Below are positions 26,369 through 33,759 of a stretch of DNA of 52,961 bases, piece by piece. The notes below the pieces were generated by a model. The model ran no database searches and was not told the origin of the DNA. It was given only the letters and a program-made list of their open reading frames with translations. The translations under genes and the position numbers were made by a program. Within the stretch, counting starts at the first letter, position 1; each line of letters begins with the position of its first letter. Source of the stretch: CAG-552 sp964516925. GTDB taxonomy: Bacteria > Bacillota > Clostridia > Christensenellales > Pumilibacteraceae. The DNA lies in assembly GCA_964516925.1 (NCBI GenBank), contig CAZEXL010000008.1, positions 1 through 52,961 of the forward strand, in the 5' to 3' direction.

Positions 26369-26452
26369 CTTACCTTTCTTTAGGGAAGAAAGGTAAGCCA
26401 AAGAAACCTAAACAGATTCTAAGTCACAAAAGCAAGCGAAAAAACCTAAACT
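26369..26452 (+). repeat. Post-stop hairpin repeat, copy 1
   Basis: CTTACCTTTCTT (26369-26380), a 5-base loop and the exact complement (26386-26397) start on the base after the lipoprotein stop codon. A tail with AAAGAAACCTAAAC and ACAAAAGCAAGC follows. The tail is matched by copy 2. There is no T tract, so it is not an ordinary terminator. Confidence 0.7.
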
Positions 26453-26540
26453 TTGGGTTACGCACTTAAAACCTTATGTCATTTAAAAATGTGTCCAAAT
26501 CACTTGACCATTTTCGAAGGCGAAGAATCTCGCGGAAGCG

Positions 26541-26622
26541 TCCTGCTTTTCTTTAGGGAAAGAAAAGTAGGCAAAAGAAACTTGAGCAGGACTTAAGTTA
26601 CAAAGGTAAGCAAAAGAAACTT
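26541..26622 (+). repeat. Hairpin repeat, copy 2
   Basis: CCTGCTTTTCTTT pairs with AAAGAAAAGTAGG around AGGG, followed by GCAAAAGAAACTTGAGCAGG and a second GGTAAGCAAAAGAAAC. It is a diverged tandem relative of copy 1. The 89 bases between the two copies hold nothing else that could be recognised. Confidence 0.65.
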
Positions 26623-26632
26623 TAACGAGTTT

Positions 26633-26680
26633 AAAAAGGATAGCAAAAATGGGGTTCACTTCAAAAAACTATCCTTTTTT
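26633..26680 (+). terminator. Terminator-like hairpin with a shared apical 14-mer
   Basis: AAAAAGGATAG (26633-26643) pairs with CTATCCTTTTTT (26669-26680). The loop contains the 14-mer at 26650-26663 that is also in the hairpin at 1976-2064. It probably ends transcription from the lipoprotein gene. Confidence 0.65.
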
Positions 26681-26746
26681 GATGCGAAAAAGTCGGGTGT
26701 CTTTGCAAAAATTGGCAAAATGAGCCGCAATATCGGCTAAAAACAG

Positions 26747-26775
26747 TTGACAAACACTAAAAGTTGTTGTAAAAT
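26747..26775 (+). promoter_or_regulatory. Promoter of rplM-rpsI
   Basis: TTGACA (26747-26752), 17 bases, TAAAAT (26770-26775). Confidence 0.8.
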
Positions 26776-26781
26776 GTAAAA

Positions 26782-26924
26782 GCTTTTTATGAGGTAGAGT
26801 TTTGCGTTGCGGTCTAGCCCACTGCAAACGGGGACTTTATCGGATAAAAAGTAGTCGTTTTGGTTTGCCAGCGTGAAATGGTATTGCTAAAATGCAACAA
26901 TATTTTATAAGGAAGAATCATAGA
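26782..26924 (+). promoter_or_regulatory. Structured leader of rplM, L13-leader-like
   Basis: About 140 transcribed bases precede the L13 start. GCAAAC pairs with GTTTGC, enclosing GACT/AGTC and TTATC/GGATAA, giving a long interrupted stem at about 26822-26876. An L13 leader through which L13 controls its own operon is known in Firmicutes. Assignment to that family is by position and structure only. Confidence 0.5.
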
Positions 26925-27377
26925 ATGAAAACTTTTATGGCAAACGATAAAGTTGCAGCCCAGCAGCGTAAATGGTACGTTGTAGATGCGGCAAACGAAC
27001 CTCTCGGTCGTCTTGCAAGTCAGGTTGCAGCAGTTTTACGCGGCAAAAACAAGCCGATTTTCACTCCGCACGTTGATACCGGCGATTACGTAATCGTAAT
27101 CAATTCGGACAAGGCAATGCTTACCGGCAAAAAGCTCGAAAAGAAGTATAAAAGACACCATACTCTTTACATGGGCGGAATGAAGGAAGTTCAATACAGC
27201 AAGTACATGGCAGAAAAGAGCGACGAAGCAGTTTACGAGGCAGTTAAGGGCATGCTTCCCAAAAACAGACTCGGCAGACAGATGCTTAAAAAGCTCCGTG
27301 TATACAAGGGCGGCAAGCACGAGCACGAGGCTCAAAAGCCCGAAGTTTTACAACTTCAGAAAAAGAGGTATAACTAA
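26925..27377 (+). CDS. rplM: Ribosomal protein L13
   Basis: Large-subunit protein of 150 residues, an early assembly factor that binds 23S rRNA. RKWYVVDAANEPLGRLAS, DTGDYVIVINSDKAMLTGKK and MLPKNRLGRQMLKKLRVYKG are the standard L13 segments. The start ATG at 26925 (MKTFMA) matches other L13 proteins; the open frame begins 33 bases earlier without a ribosome site. AAGGAAG lies upstream. It is followed by rpsI after two bases, the universal L13-S9 pair. Confidence 0.97.
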   Translation: MKTFMANDKVAAQQRKWYVVDAANEPLGRLASQVAAVLRGKNKPIFTPHVDTGDYVIVINSDKAMLTGKKLEKKYKRHHTLYMGGMKEVQYSKYMAEKSDEAVYEAVKGMLPKNRLGRQMLKKLRVYKGGKHEHEAQKPEVLQLQKKRYN

Positions 27378-27379
27378 TT

Positions 27380-27790
27380 ATGGCTAAGACGGTTAATAAG
27401 AAAAAGATTCAGTATTTAGGCACCGGTCGTCGTAAGAAGGCGATTGCAAGAGTAAGACTTTTGCCCGGCAACGGCGCAATCGTTATCAACAAGCGCGAGA
27501 TCGACAACTACTTCGGTCTTGATACCTTAAAGCAAATCGTAAATCAGCCCCTCGTTTTGGTTGAGGCGTGCGATAAGTTTGACGTTATGGTAAACGTTCG
27601 CGGCGGCGGCACCTCCGGACAGGCAGGCGCGATTCGTCACGGTATTGCAAGAGCGCTTTGCGAGGCAGACGGCGCATACCGCGCTCCGCTTAAAAAGGCA
27701 GGCTTCCTCACTCGTGATCCCAGAATGAAAGAGCGTAAAAAGTACGGTCTTAAAAAGGCTCGTAAGGCTCCGCAATTCAGCAAGAGATAA
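27380..27790 (+). CDS. rpsI: Ribosomal protein S9
   Basis: Small-subunit protein of 136 residues. YLGTGRRKKAIARVRLLPGNG begins the folded domain, VRGGGTSGQAGAIRHGIARAL follows, and the C-terminal tail KKARKAPQFSKR reaches the P-site tRNA. Length and sequence are typical. It is cotranscribed with rplM and ends in a clear terminator. Confidence 0.97.
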   Translation: MAKTVNKKKIQYLGTGRRKKAIARVRLLPGNGAIVINKREIDNYFGLDTLKQIVNQPLVLVEACDKFDVMVNVRGGGTSGQAGAIRHGIARALCEADGAYRAPLKKAGFLTRDPRMKERKKYGLKKARKAPQFSKR

Positions 27791-27796
27791 TATTCA

Positions 27797-27830
27797 AAAC
27801 CCATTGCTAACGCAGTGGGTTTTTTATTTT
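27797..27830 (+). terminator. Terminator of rplM-rpsI
   Basis: ACCCATTGC pairs with GCAGTGGGT around TAAC and is followed by TTTTTATTTT. Confidence 0.88.
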
Positions 27831-27853
27831 GCCCAAAATGAAAAATATTTTCA

Positions 27854-27900
27854 GTTAGCGATGGCTAACGGTTGACTAAAAGCGTTTGCGGTGTTATCAT
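27854..27900 (+). promoter_or_regulatory. copA promoter with upstream inverted repeat
   Basis: TTGACT (27872-27877), 17 bases, TATCAT (27895-27900). Directly upstream, GTTAGC-gatg-GCTAAC (27854-27869) is a perfect inverted repeat. It is not a CopY or CsoR consensus that I can recognise, so its role is open. Confidence 0.6.
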
Positions 27901-27916
27901 AATGTAGGAGGGCGTT

Positions 27917-30205
27917 ATGGAAAACAACGAAGAAGTCAAATTTTCGGACGTCACGTTGCCGATAGGCGGAATGACGTGCGCCGCGTGCGCAAGCAGGGTA
28001 GAAAAAGCCATTGCTTCGCTTAACGGCGTAAACAAGGCTTTTGTAAATATTGCAACCGAAAAGGCAAGCGTAACGTACGATTCGTCGGTTTTACGTATTT
28101 CGGATATTCGCGCGGCGGTTGAAAAGGCGGGATATTCCGTTTTGGAAACGGACGGAGCGGAGGTTGCCGAAAAACGAGAACAACAAAAGAAGCAGGAACT
28201 TAAAGTAATGTGGACGAAGTTTATTTTGTCCGCCGTTTTTGCCGTTCCGCTTTTGTACGTGGCTATGGCGCCGATGTTGCCGTTTGCGGTACCGTTCGGT
28301 TCGGCGCTCGATCGTCTTATGGAATCCGCGCCGCTTGCGTACGCGCTCGTACAACTTGCGCTGGTTATACCGCCTATGATTATAGGGCACAAGTTTTATA
28401 CGGTAGGATACAAATTGCTGTTTAAGCGAAGCCCCAACATGGATTCGCTTATTGCGGTAGGCACTAGCGCGGCGTTTGCTTACAGCGCGTACAACACCGT
28501 GCTTATTGCATTGGGCGACGCAAGCAAGGTTCATTCTTTATATTTCGAGTCGGTAGCGGTAATCATAACGCTTATACTTTTGGGCAAATCGCTCGAAGCC
28601 GTTTCAAAAGGAAAGACAGGTGCGGCAGTAAAAAAACTTATCGGACTCGCGCCAAAAACGGCAACGGTTTTGTTTAACGGCGCCGAAAAGGAAATTCGCA
28701 TAAACGAAGTGTGCGTAGGAGACGTCGTTATAGTCAAGCCGGGCGGCAAAATTCCGGTTGACGGAATAGTTATCGAAGGCGAAACGGCTGTAGACGAAAG
28801 TATGCTTACCGGCGAAAGCATTCCCGTAAGCAAAAAGTGCGGCGATAAAGTTTTTGCGGCTTCTATAAACACTACCGGCAGTATTCGATTCAAGGCGGAA
28901 AAAGTAGGCGGAGATACGACGCTTGCGCAAATAATAAAGCTCGTCGAGGACGCACAGGGCTCGAAGGCGCCTATTGCCAAAATAGCCGATAAGGTGGCGG
29001 GAGTTTTCGTTCCGACGGTATGCCTTATTGCGCTCGTTGCCGCACTTGCTTGGCTTATAGGAACGGGCTTTAACGTAGAATTTGCCCTTACCGTGTTTGT
29101 ATCGGTGCTCGTAATCGCCTGTCCGTGCGCGTTGGGATTGGCTACTCCTACCGCAATAATGGTAGGAACGGGCAAAGGTGCCGAAAACGGAGTGCTTATA
29201 AAAAGCGGCGAGGCGCTTGAAACGGCGCACAAAGTTAACGTGGTAGTACTCGACAAAACGGGAACGGTAACGCAAGGTAAACCGACGGTAACCGACGTGA
29301 CTGCGTTTAAAGACATCGACGAAAAAAGATTGCTGTCTTTGGCTGCCGCTGCTGAAAGCAAATCCGAACATCCGCTTGCTCAGGCAATCGCGCACGCTAG
29401 TTACGGCGAAACGTTAAAGTGCGAAAAGTTCGTTTCGTTTACCGGACGAGGGGTAAGCGCGCGCGTAGACGACCTAGACGTTCTTATAGGCAATGCGGCG
29501 CTTATGCAGGAAAACTCTGTAGCGATCGAGGGCGAAAATAAATTCGAAGAGTTTGCGTCTCAGGGCAAAACCCCTATGTACGTTGCGATAAATGGAGTTT
29601 TGTCGGGCGTAATAGCGGTTGCCGACGTAGTCAAAGAGACCAGCGCAGAAGCGATAGCCAAGCTTAAAGCGTCGGGCGTAAAAGTGGTTATGCTTACCGG
29701 CGACAACGAAAAAACCGCGCGAGCAATCGCGGCGTCGGTGGGTATAGACGAGGTTGTTTCCGAGGTCTTGCCCGGCGATAAATCAAAGGTAATAAAGTCG
29801 CTTCAAAGCCAAGGCAACACGGTGGCAATGGTGGGCGACGGCATAAACGACGCGCCTGCACTTGCCGCAGCCGACGTAGGCATGGCGATAGGTTCCGGGA
29901 CGGACGTTGCCATGGAATCTGCCGATATAGTACTCGTACGGTCCGATTTGCGAGACGTATGCGTTGCCATTCAGCTCAGCAAAAGAACGATCAGAATAAT
30001 AAAGCAAAATCTGTTTTGGGCTTTTGGCTACAACAGCGTAGGCATACCCGTTGCGGCAGGACTGCTGTATTTGTTTGGAGGTCCGCTTTTAAGCCCCATG
30101 ATAGGAGCGGCGGCAATGAGTTTCAGCTCGGTGTCGGTACTGCTAAACGCGCTAAGGCTTAAACGTTTTAAGCCGAATTTGTCCGTAAAAAAGCAGGCGG
30201 AATAA
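27917..30205 (+). CDS. copA: Copper-exporting P1B-type ATPase
   Basis: Heavy-metal pump of 762 residues. One N-terminal metal-binding domain carries GGMTCAACASRVEKA (CxxC at about residue 20). The actuator motif is MLTGESIPV, the transport site CPC lies in ACPCALGLATPTA near 400, and the phosphorylated aspartate is in LDKTGTVTQGKP near 445. The P1B-specific histidine-proline is in SKSEHPLAQAI. VGDGINDAPAL follows, and the last helices have YNSVGIPVAAG and MSFSSVSVLLNALRLK, typical of Cu(I) pumps. It exports Cu(I), probably as a single-gene unit; no copper chaperone or repressor gene is adjacent. Confidence 0.95.
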   Translation: MENNEEVKFSDVTLPIGGMTCAACASRVEKAIASLNGVNKAFVNIATEKASVTYDSSVLRISDIRAAVEKAGYSVLETDGAEVAEKREQQKKQELKVMWTKFILSAVFAVPLLYVAMAPMLPFAVPFGSALDRLMESAPLAYALVQLALVIPPMIIGHKFYTVGYKLLFKRSPNMDSLIAVGTSAAFAYSAYNTVLIALGDASKVHSLYFESVAVIITLILLGKSLEAVSKGKTGAAVKKLIGLAPKTATVLFNGAEKEIRINEVCVGDVVIVKPGGKIPVDGIVIEGETAVDESMLTGESIPVSKKCGDKVFAASINTTGSIRFKAEKVGGDTTLAQIIKLVEDAQGSKAPIAKIADKVAGVFVPTVCLIALVAALAWLIGTGFNVEFALTVFVSVLVIACPCALGLATPTAIMVGTGKGAENGVLIKSGEALETAHKVNVVVLDKTGTVTQGKPTVTDVTAFKDIDEKRLLSLAAAAESKSEHPLAQAIAHASYGETLKCEKFVSFTGRGVSARVDDLDVLIGNAALMQENSVAIEGENKFEEFASQGKTPMYVAINGVLSGVIAVADVVKETSAEAIAKLKASGVKVVMLTGDNEKTARAIAASVGIDEVVSEVLPGDKSKVIKSLQSQGNTVAMVGDGINDAPALAAADVGMAIGSGTDVAMESADIVLVRSDLRDVCVAIQLSKRTIRIIKQNLFWAFGYNSVGIPVAAGLLYLFGGPLLSPMIGAAAMSFSSVSVLLNALRLKRFKPNLSVKKQAE

Positions 30206-30243
30206 TATTTTTTCGTGCAATATCGATATGAGCCGAAAAATAG

Positions 30244-30272
30244 TTGACTTATCGAGGCAAATTCGATATAAT
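30244..30272 (+). promoter_or_regulatory. Promoter of rpmH-rnpA-yidD-yidC-jag
   Basis: TTGACT (30244-30249), 17 bases, TATAAT (30267-30272), about 40 bases before rpmH. Confidence 0.83.
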
Positions 30273-30311
30273 ACACTTTAGCTCAATATATTTTTACGAG
30301 AGGAAGTATTT

Positions 30312-30464
30312 ATGAAAAGAACTTATCAACCCAAAAAGAGATCGCGCGCAAAGGTGCACGGATTCAGACAGAGAATGAAGACGCAGGGCGGCAGAAGAGT
30401 GCTTGCTCGTCGCAGACAGAAGGGCCGCAAGCATATAGCAGCTAAGCCGCTCGGCTCTCACTAA
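30312..30464 (+). CDS. rpmH: Ribosomal protein L34
   Basis: Very basic 50-residue large-subunit protein starting MKRTYQPKKRSRAKVHGFR and containing RMKTQGGRRVLARRRQKGRK, the universal L34 sequence. A ribosome site GAGAGGAAG lies upstream. It is usually the first gene after dnaA at the origin, but here a copper ATPase stands upstream and no DnaA boxes were recognised, so this is not evidently oriC. Confidence 0.98.
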   Translation: MKRTYQPKKRSRAKVHGFRQRMKTQGGRRVLARRRQKGRKHIAAKPLGSH

Positions 30465-30475
30465 AACCGTTATTT

Positions 30476-30500
30476 ACGGGCGTATTAGCAGTACGCCCGT
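30476..30500 (+). promoter_or_regulatory. Hairpin between rpmH and rnpA
   Basis: ACGGGCGTA (30476-30484) and TACGCCCGT (30492-30500) form a perfect 9-base-pair stem ending seven bases before the rnpA ATG. There is no T tract. It may lower RnpA translation relative to L34; this is inference. Confidence 0.5.
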
Positions 30501-30507
30501 ATAAGGT

Positions 30508-30861
30508 ATGCTTAAAAAGAATTATAGACTGACAAAACACGGTTCGTTCGGATTTGTATATCGCAAAGGAGAGAACAAGGCTTCGGCGGCGTTTTCTCTA
30601 TTTTATGTTAAGTCGACGTCGTTAAAGGTCGGATTTTCGGTAAGCAACAAACTAGGCAAGGCAAACGTACGCAACAAGCTTAAGCGAAGAATGAGGGCAA
30701 TAGTAAAAGAACTTTTGCCGTTAAAGAAATATCAAATCGTTCTTGTGGCAAAACTTCGCGCAGGTGAGTTGAATTTTGACGAACTAAAAAACGACGTCCG
30801 CGCGCTTTTTACAAAAGCAGGACTTTTGGCAGGCGAACAGCATGAAAAAGAAGAAGCGTAG
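30508..30861 (+). CDS. rnpA: Ribonuclease P protein component
   Basis: Basic protein of 117 residues that assists RNase P RNA in maturing tRNA 5' ends. It begins NYRLTKHGSFGFVYRKG, and the RNR signature region reads KLGKANVRNKLKRRMRA, matching the family's RNA-binding helix. Length is normal. Its end overlaps yidD by 20 bases, so these are translationally coupled. Confidence 0.95.
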   Translation: MLKKNYRLTKHGSFGFVYRKGENKASAAFSLFYVKSTSLKVGFSVSNKLGKANVRNKLKRRMRAIVKELLPLKKYQIVLVAKLRAGELNFDELKNDVRALFTKAGLLAGEQHEKEEA

Positions 30862-31123
30862 TAAGCTTGCGTATTTGCTTAGCTTTAGGTGGTTGTTGGA
30901 GTTTCCGATAATTTTTTACAAGAAGTGCGTGTCGCCGCTTATGCCTAACGTGTGCATTTATCATCCGAGTTGTTCAACCTATATGCTAGAAAGTATACGA
31001 TCTTTCGGGCTTAAAGGCGTGTTGTACGGGCTTAAAAGATTGCTTCGTTGCACGCCCAATCGCGATGGGGGATACGATCCCGTGCCGGTCAATCGTAAAG
31101 GAGATATTAAATGGCTTTTTTGA
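30842..31123 (+). CDS. yidD: Membrane protein insertion efficiency factor YidD
   Basis: Small membrane-associated protein of 93 residues. The family signature is complete: FYKKCVSPLMPNVCIYHPSC, STYMLESI, LKRLLRCTPNRDGGYDPVP. It assists YidC-dependent membrane insertion. It overlaps rnpA at its start and yidC by 13 bases at its end, the standard gene order. Confidence 0.95.
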   Translation: MKKKKRSKLAYLLSFRWLLEFPIIFYKKCVSPLMPNVCIYHPSCSTYMLESIRSFGLKGVLYGLKRLLRCTPNRDGGYDPVPVNRKGDIKWLF

Positions 31124-32505
31124 TGTCAGCAGTCGACGTAACGGCGCCGTCCGGACTTTGGGAATGGTTTATTACCAACGTGTTCGGATTTGTCGGCAAC
31201 TACGGTTTGCGTATCGTAGTTTTAGTCGTTTGTCTTAAACTCGTATTGTCGCCGCTAGACTTTTATCAAAAATACAAGATGTGCAAAAATCAGCGCATTA
31301 CCGAGGCGTTAAAGCCGCAAATGGACAGGCTTCAAAAGCAATACGGCGAAGACAAGCAGGCGTTGCAACAAAAGCAGATGGAGCTTCAAAAGAAGGCGGG
31401 CTTTAGCTATATGTCGGCGTGCATTCCGATGATAATCACGCTCGTATTGTTCATTACCTTTTATTCGGCGTTAAGATCTGTAAGCGCGTACATGGAATTT
31501 AAGCAATACGTCGAAATGCACGACGCGTACGTAACGGCGTACAGTCAAACCGGGTTCGACTATGTGGTTCGCACTAACGACGAAGATTTTTCGCTCAGCG
31601 CGGACGGCGTCGATTTTAACGATATGGACGCATGGCTTAGCGACGTTTTTGCCAGCGAAGAGTCGCTTGCTAGCTACGTCGGTTCTAGCGAAATGGTCGG
31701 TCAGTTTGCTTCCGTTACGGTAAACAACCCAGCTCAAACGCTTATGCGTTACAAAACGGAATACCTCGATTTAAACAAGACGTACGCCGACTTCGTTGCC
31801 GATTTTGGCGGCAAAAGCGTTAACTTAATAAGCGAGCAAGACGGAGACTTCGCCCTTGCCATGAGCGTGCTTATGCAAGCAAAAGCTCAAAACGCAACCG
31901 TTTCGGCATACGAACAAAGTCACACGCCCTTTCTTTGGATAAAGAGCTTGTGGGTTGCCGACGTTCCTTGGACGGACGCGTTGCCCGATTGGAGCACGTT
32001 TAAGTCGTCTATGAGTTCGTACGGATACCTTAGCGAGGACGTAAACGCAAACCCCGGCGAAGTATACAAAAACAATCAAACGCTTTACAACGACCTCGTA
32101 AAAGAGGATACGTACAATATAGTAACGGCAAAGGTAAGAAGCGAGGACGAACTTTACAAGACCAACGGCTACCTTATAATGGTGGTTTTGGTAGTAGGCT
32201 TAAGTCTTTTGTCGCAGTTTATTTCGCAACGTCAGCAAAAGAAAGCCGGACAAATTACCGAAGCAAGCGGCGCAGGCATGATGAAGATAATGCTTTGGAT
32301 GATGCCGATAATGCTTGCGGTGTTTGCGCTTACCAGCTCCAGTGCCTTCACGGTGTACATGGTAGCCAACTCGATAATGTCGCTTTTGATTAACTTGCTT
32401 ACGACGTTTATAGTAAACCTCACCGACGGCAGCTACAAAAAGAAAGAAACGCAGATAATTAAATACGGTCGCTCGGATCCGAACGACAGGATTAATAAAA
32501 AATAG
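31111..32505 (+). CDS. yidC: Membrane insertase YidC with enlarged extracytoplasmic loop
   Basis: Inserts and folds membrane proteins. Residues 30-52 are the first conserved helix (LRIVVLVVCLKLVLSPLDF). The groove position usually occupied by arginine in RLxLxPL is lysine 43 here. A cytoplasmic coiled hairpin (65-97), helix 2 (about 102-124) and the C-terminal helices with MLWMMPIMLAVFAL and YMVANSIMSL are in order. Between helix 2 and helix 3 there is an insertion of about 220 residues (130-350), so the protein has 464 residues against 250-290 in most Gram-positive YidC. The insertion is acidic and unrelated to anything I recognise. No lipobox is present. AAAGGAG precedes the ATG. Confidence 0.88.
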   Translation: MAFLMSAVDVTAPSGLWEWFITNVFGFVGNYGLRIVVLVVCLKLVLSPLDFYQKYKMCKNQRITEALKPQMDRLQKQYGEDKQALQQKQMELQKKAGFSYMSACIPMIITLVLFITFYSALRSVSAYMEFKQYVEMHDAYVTAYSQTGFDYVVRTNDEDFSLSADGVDFNDMDAWLSDVFASEESLASYVGSSEMVGQFASVTVNNPAQTLMRYKTEYLDLNKTYADFVADFGGKSVNLISEQDGDFALAMSVLMQAKAQNATVSAYEQSHTPFLWIKSLWVADVPWTDALPDWSTFKSSMSSYGYLSEDVNANPGEVYKNNQTLYNDLVKEDTYNIVTAKVRSEDELYKTNGYLIMVVLVVGLSLLSQFISQRQQKKAGQITEASGAGMMKIMLWMMPIMLAVFALTSSSAFTVYMVANSIMSLLINLLTTFIVNLTDGSYKKKETQIIKYGRSDPNDRINKK

Positions 32506-32515
32506 GAGAGAGGAA

Positions 32516-33358
32516 ATGATCGAGATTATTTCGATAGGAAGAAAAGTCAAGGACGCAATCAGTAGCGGACTTGCGGAACTTAACAAAAGTTTGGAAGAGG
32601 TTGAGGTCGAGATCCTTGACAACGGCGGTTTGTTTCGTAAGGCAAAGGTAAAGATTACCGTACCGGGCGGCGAAGAAATTGCTTCGCCCGTAAAGGAAAC
32701 GAAGGCGGACAACGGCGGATCGGCAATAAAAGAGAAGCACGAAAAACCGATGCGTCAGGAACGTAAGTTCGAGCAAAAGCGCGAACAAAAGAAAGAATAC
32801 CGCGAGAAAAAAGAAAGAACTTTCGAGCCCAAAGTCGCTAAGGAAGAGAAGCCTGCGGAAAACGTCGAAAAGTTTGAAAGACGCGAACGCCGTTACGAAC
32901 CGGTTACCGTGGAAGTAGCTAAAAAGGCGGAAGACTTCGTAACCGAACTCGTTGCAAAGATGGGCGTGGAGGCAACCATGGAAACGTCAATCGAAGACGG
33001 CGAGCTTCACATTAATCTTACTACGTCGTCAAGTTCGCTTATCGGTTATCACGGCGAAGTGCTCGATTCGCTCGAATATCTTACCGGGTACGTTATCAAT
33101 CGAGAAAGCGATAAATTCTATCACGTTTTGGTAAACTGCAACGGTTATCGCGAAAAACGCAAGGAGAGCCTTATTGCTCTTGCCAACAAAATGGCAGCAA
33201 AATGCATAAAGGTTCGCCATAAGATCGTGTTGGAACCCATGAACAGCACCGAGCGCAAGATAATTCATTCCGCGCTTAGCTCCAACGACCAGATAATAAC
33301 CAGAAGCGAAGGTCACGAACCTAGCCGTCACATCGTTATTTTGTGCAAAAGAAGATAG
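32516..33358 (+). CDS. jag: RNA-binding protein Jag/KhpB
   Basis: Protein of 280 residues with an N-terminal Jag domain (IEIISIGRKVKDAISSGLAE), a charged, Glu/Lys-rich linker at about 60-125, a KH-II domain including SSSSLIGYHGEVLDSLEYL, and a C-terminal R3H domain (SEGHEPSRHIVI). Relatives bind RNA and influence cell elongation and division with KhpA. It follows yidC by ten bases and closes the ribosome-and-membrane cluster. The usual downstream genes mnmE and mnmG are not here. Confidence 0.93.
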   Translation: MIEIISIGRKVKDAISSGLAELNKSLEEVEVEILDNGGLFRKAKVKITVPGGEEIASPVKETKADNGGSAIKEKHEKPMRQERKFEQKREQKKEYREKKERTFEPKVAKEEKPAENVEKFERRERRYEPVTVEVAKKAEDFVTELVAKMGVEATMETSIEDGELHINLTTSSSSLIGYHGEVLDSLEYLTGYVINRESDKFYHVLVNCNGYREKRKESLIALANKMAAKCIKVRHKIVLEPMNSTERKIIHSALSSNDQIITRSEGHEPSRHIVILCKRR

Positions 33359-33365
33359 TTCGACT

Positions 33366-33423
33366 TTATAACCGCAAAAATGTGCGTTTATATTAAAATA
33401 TGCGCATATAAGGCGGTTATAAT
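33366..33423 (+). promoter_or_regulatory. Operator-like region and promoter of the ArsR gene
   Basis: TTATAACCGC (33366-33375) and GCGGTTATAA (33413-33422) are a perfect 10-base inverted repeat whose right arm overlaps a TATAAT (33418-33423). Between them lies the palindrome ATATGCGCATAT (33398-33409), in the promoter spacer. This layout fits autorepression by the ArsR-family product encoded next. Confidence 0.5.
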
Positions 33424-33429
33424 TTCGTT

Positions 33430-33759
33430 ATGGAGATTTTAATAGATAAAAGAAAGCAAGAGCTTGTAAAAAGCTACGTTCCGGCCGAAGGTAGCCTAAA
33501 AGCTCTTGCATTATTTTTTGACATGTTATCGGACGGTACCAGACTTAAAATATTGTCTGCGCTGTCCATTTCTTCTATGTGTGTAAACGACATGTCCGCT
33601 TTGCTCGGACTTAATCAAACCACTCTGTCGCATCAGCTTAGCAGACTGCGAGCAAGCGGAATGGTGGATTATCGCAAGCAAGGGCGAATTTCTTTTTACT
33701 ACATAAGCTTGCCCGTAATAGCGGAAATACTGCTTTCTGCGGTGCAGGCAACCGGCTAA
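33430..33759 (+). CDS. ArsR-family transcriptional regulator
   Basis: Winged-helix regulator of 109 residues. LSDGTRLKILSAL begins the DNA-binding domain, LGLNQTTLSHQLSRLRASGM is the recognition helix and wing, and GRISFYYIS the beta-hairpin. In metal-sensing relatives the alpha-3 motif is ELCVCDL; here it is MCVNDM, keeping one cysteine only, so classic As/Cd sensing is doubtful. ATG 33430 has no ribosome site and sits where transcription should begin after TATAAT 33418-33423, suggesting a leaderless message. No target transporter is adjacent; it converges with ung, overlapping it by four bases. Confidence 0.85.
   Translation: MEILIDKRKQELVKSYVPAEGSLKALALFFDMLSDGTRLKILSALSISSMCVNDMSALLGLNQTTLSHQLSRLRASGMVDYRKQGRISFYYISLPVIAEILLSAVQATG

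Noticed and set aside
26369..26397. Ordinary intrinsic terminator
   Set aside because: The stem is strong but no T tract follows, and related copies occur elsewhere, so it is listed as a repeat.
25355..26401. 348-codon open frame on the minus strand
   Set aside because: Antisense to the 24.7-kb lipoprotein, which has a promoter, signal peptide and lipobox. The antisense product has no motif.
28531..29361. 276-codon open frame on the minus strand
   Set aside because: Antisense to copA, in the region of its catalytic motifs. It is a codon-bias shadow.
30181..30311. Replication origin beside rpmH
   Set aside because: rpmH often neighbours dnaA, but no dnaA gene or cluster of DnaA boxes is visible here.
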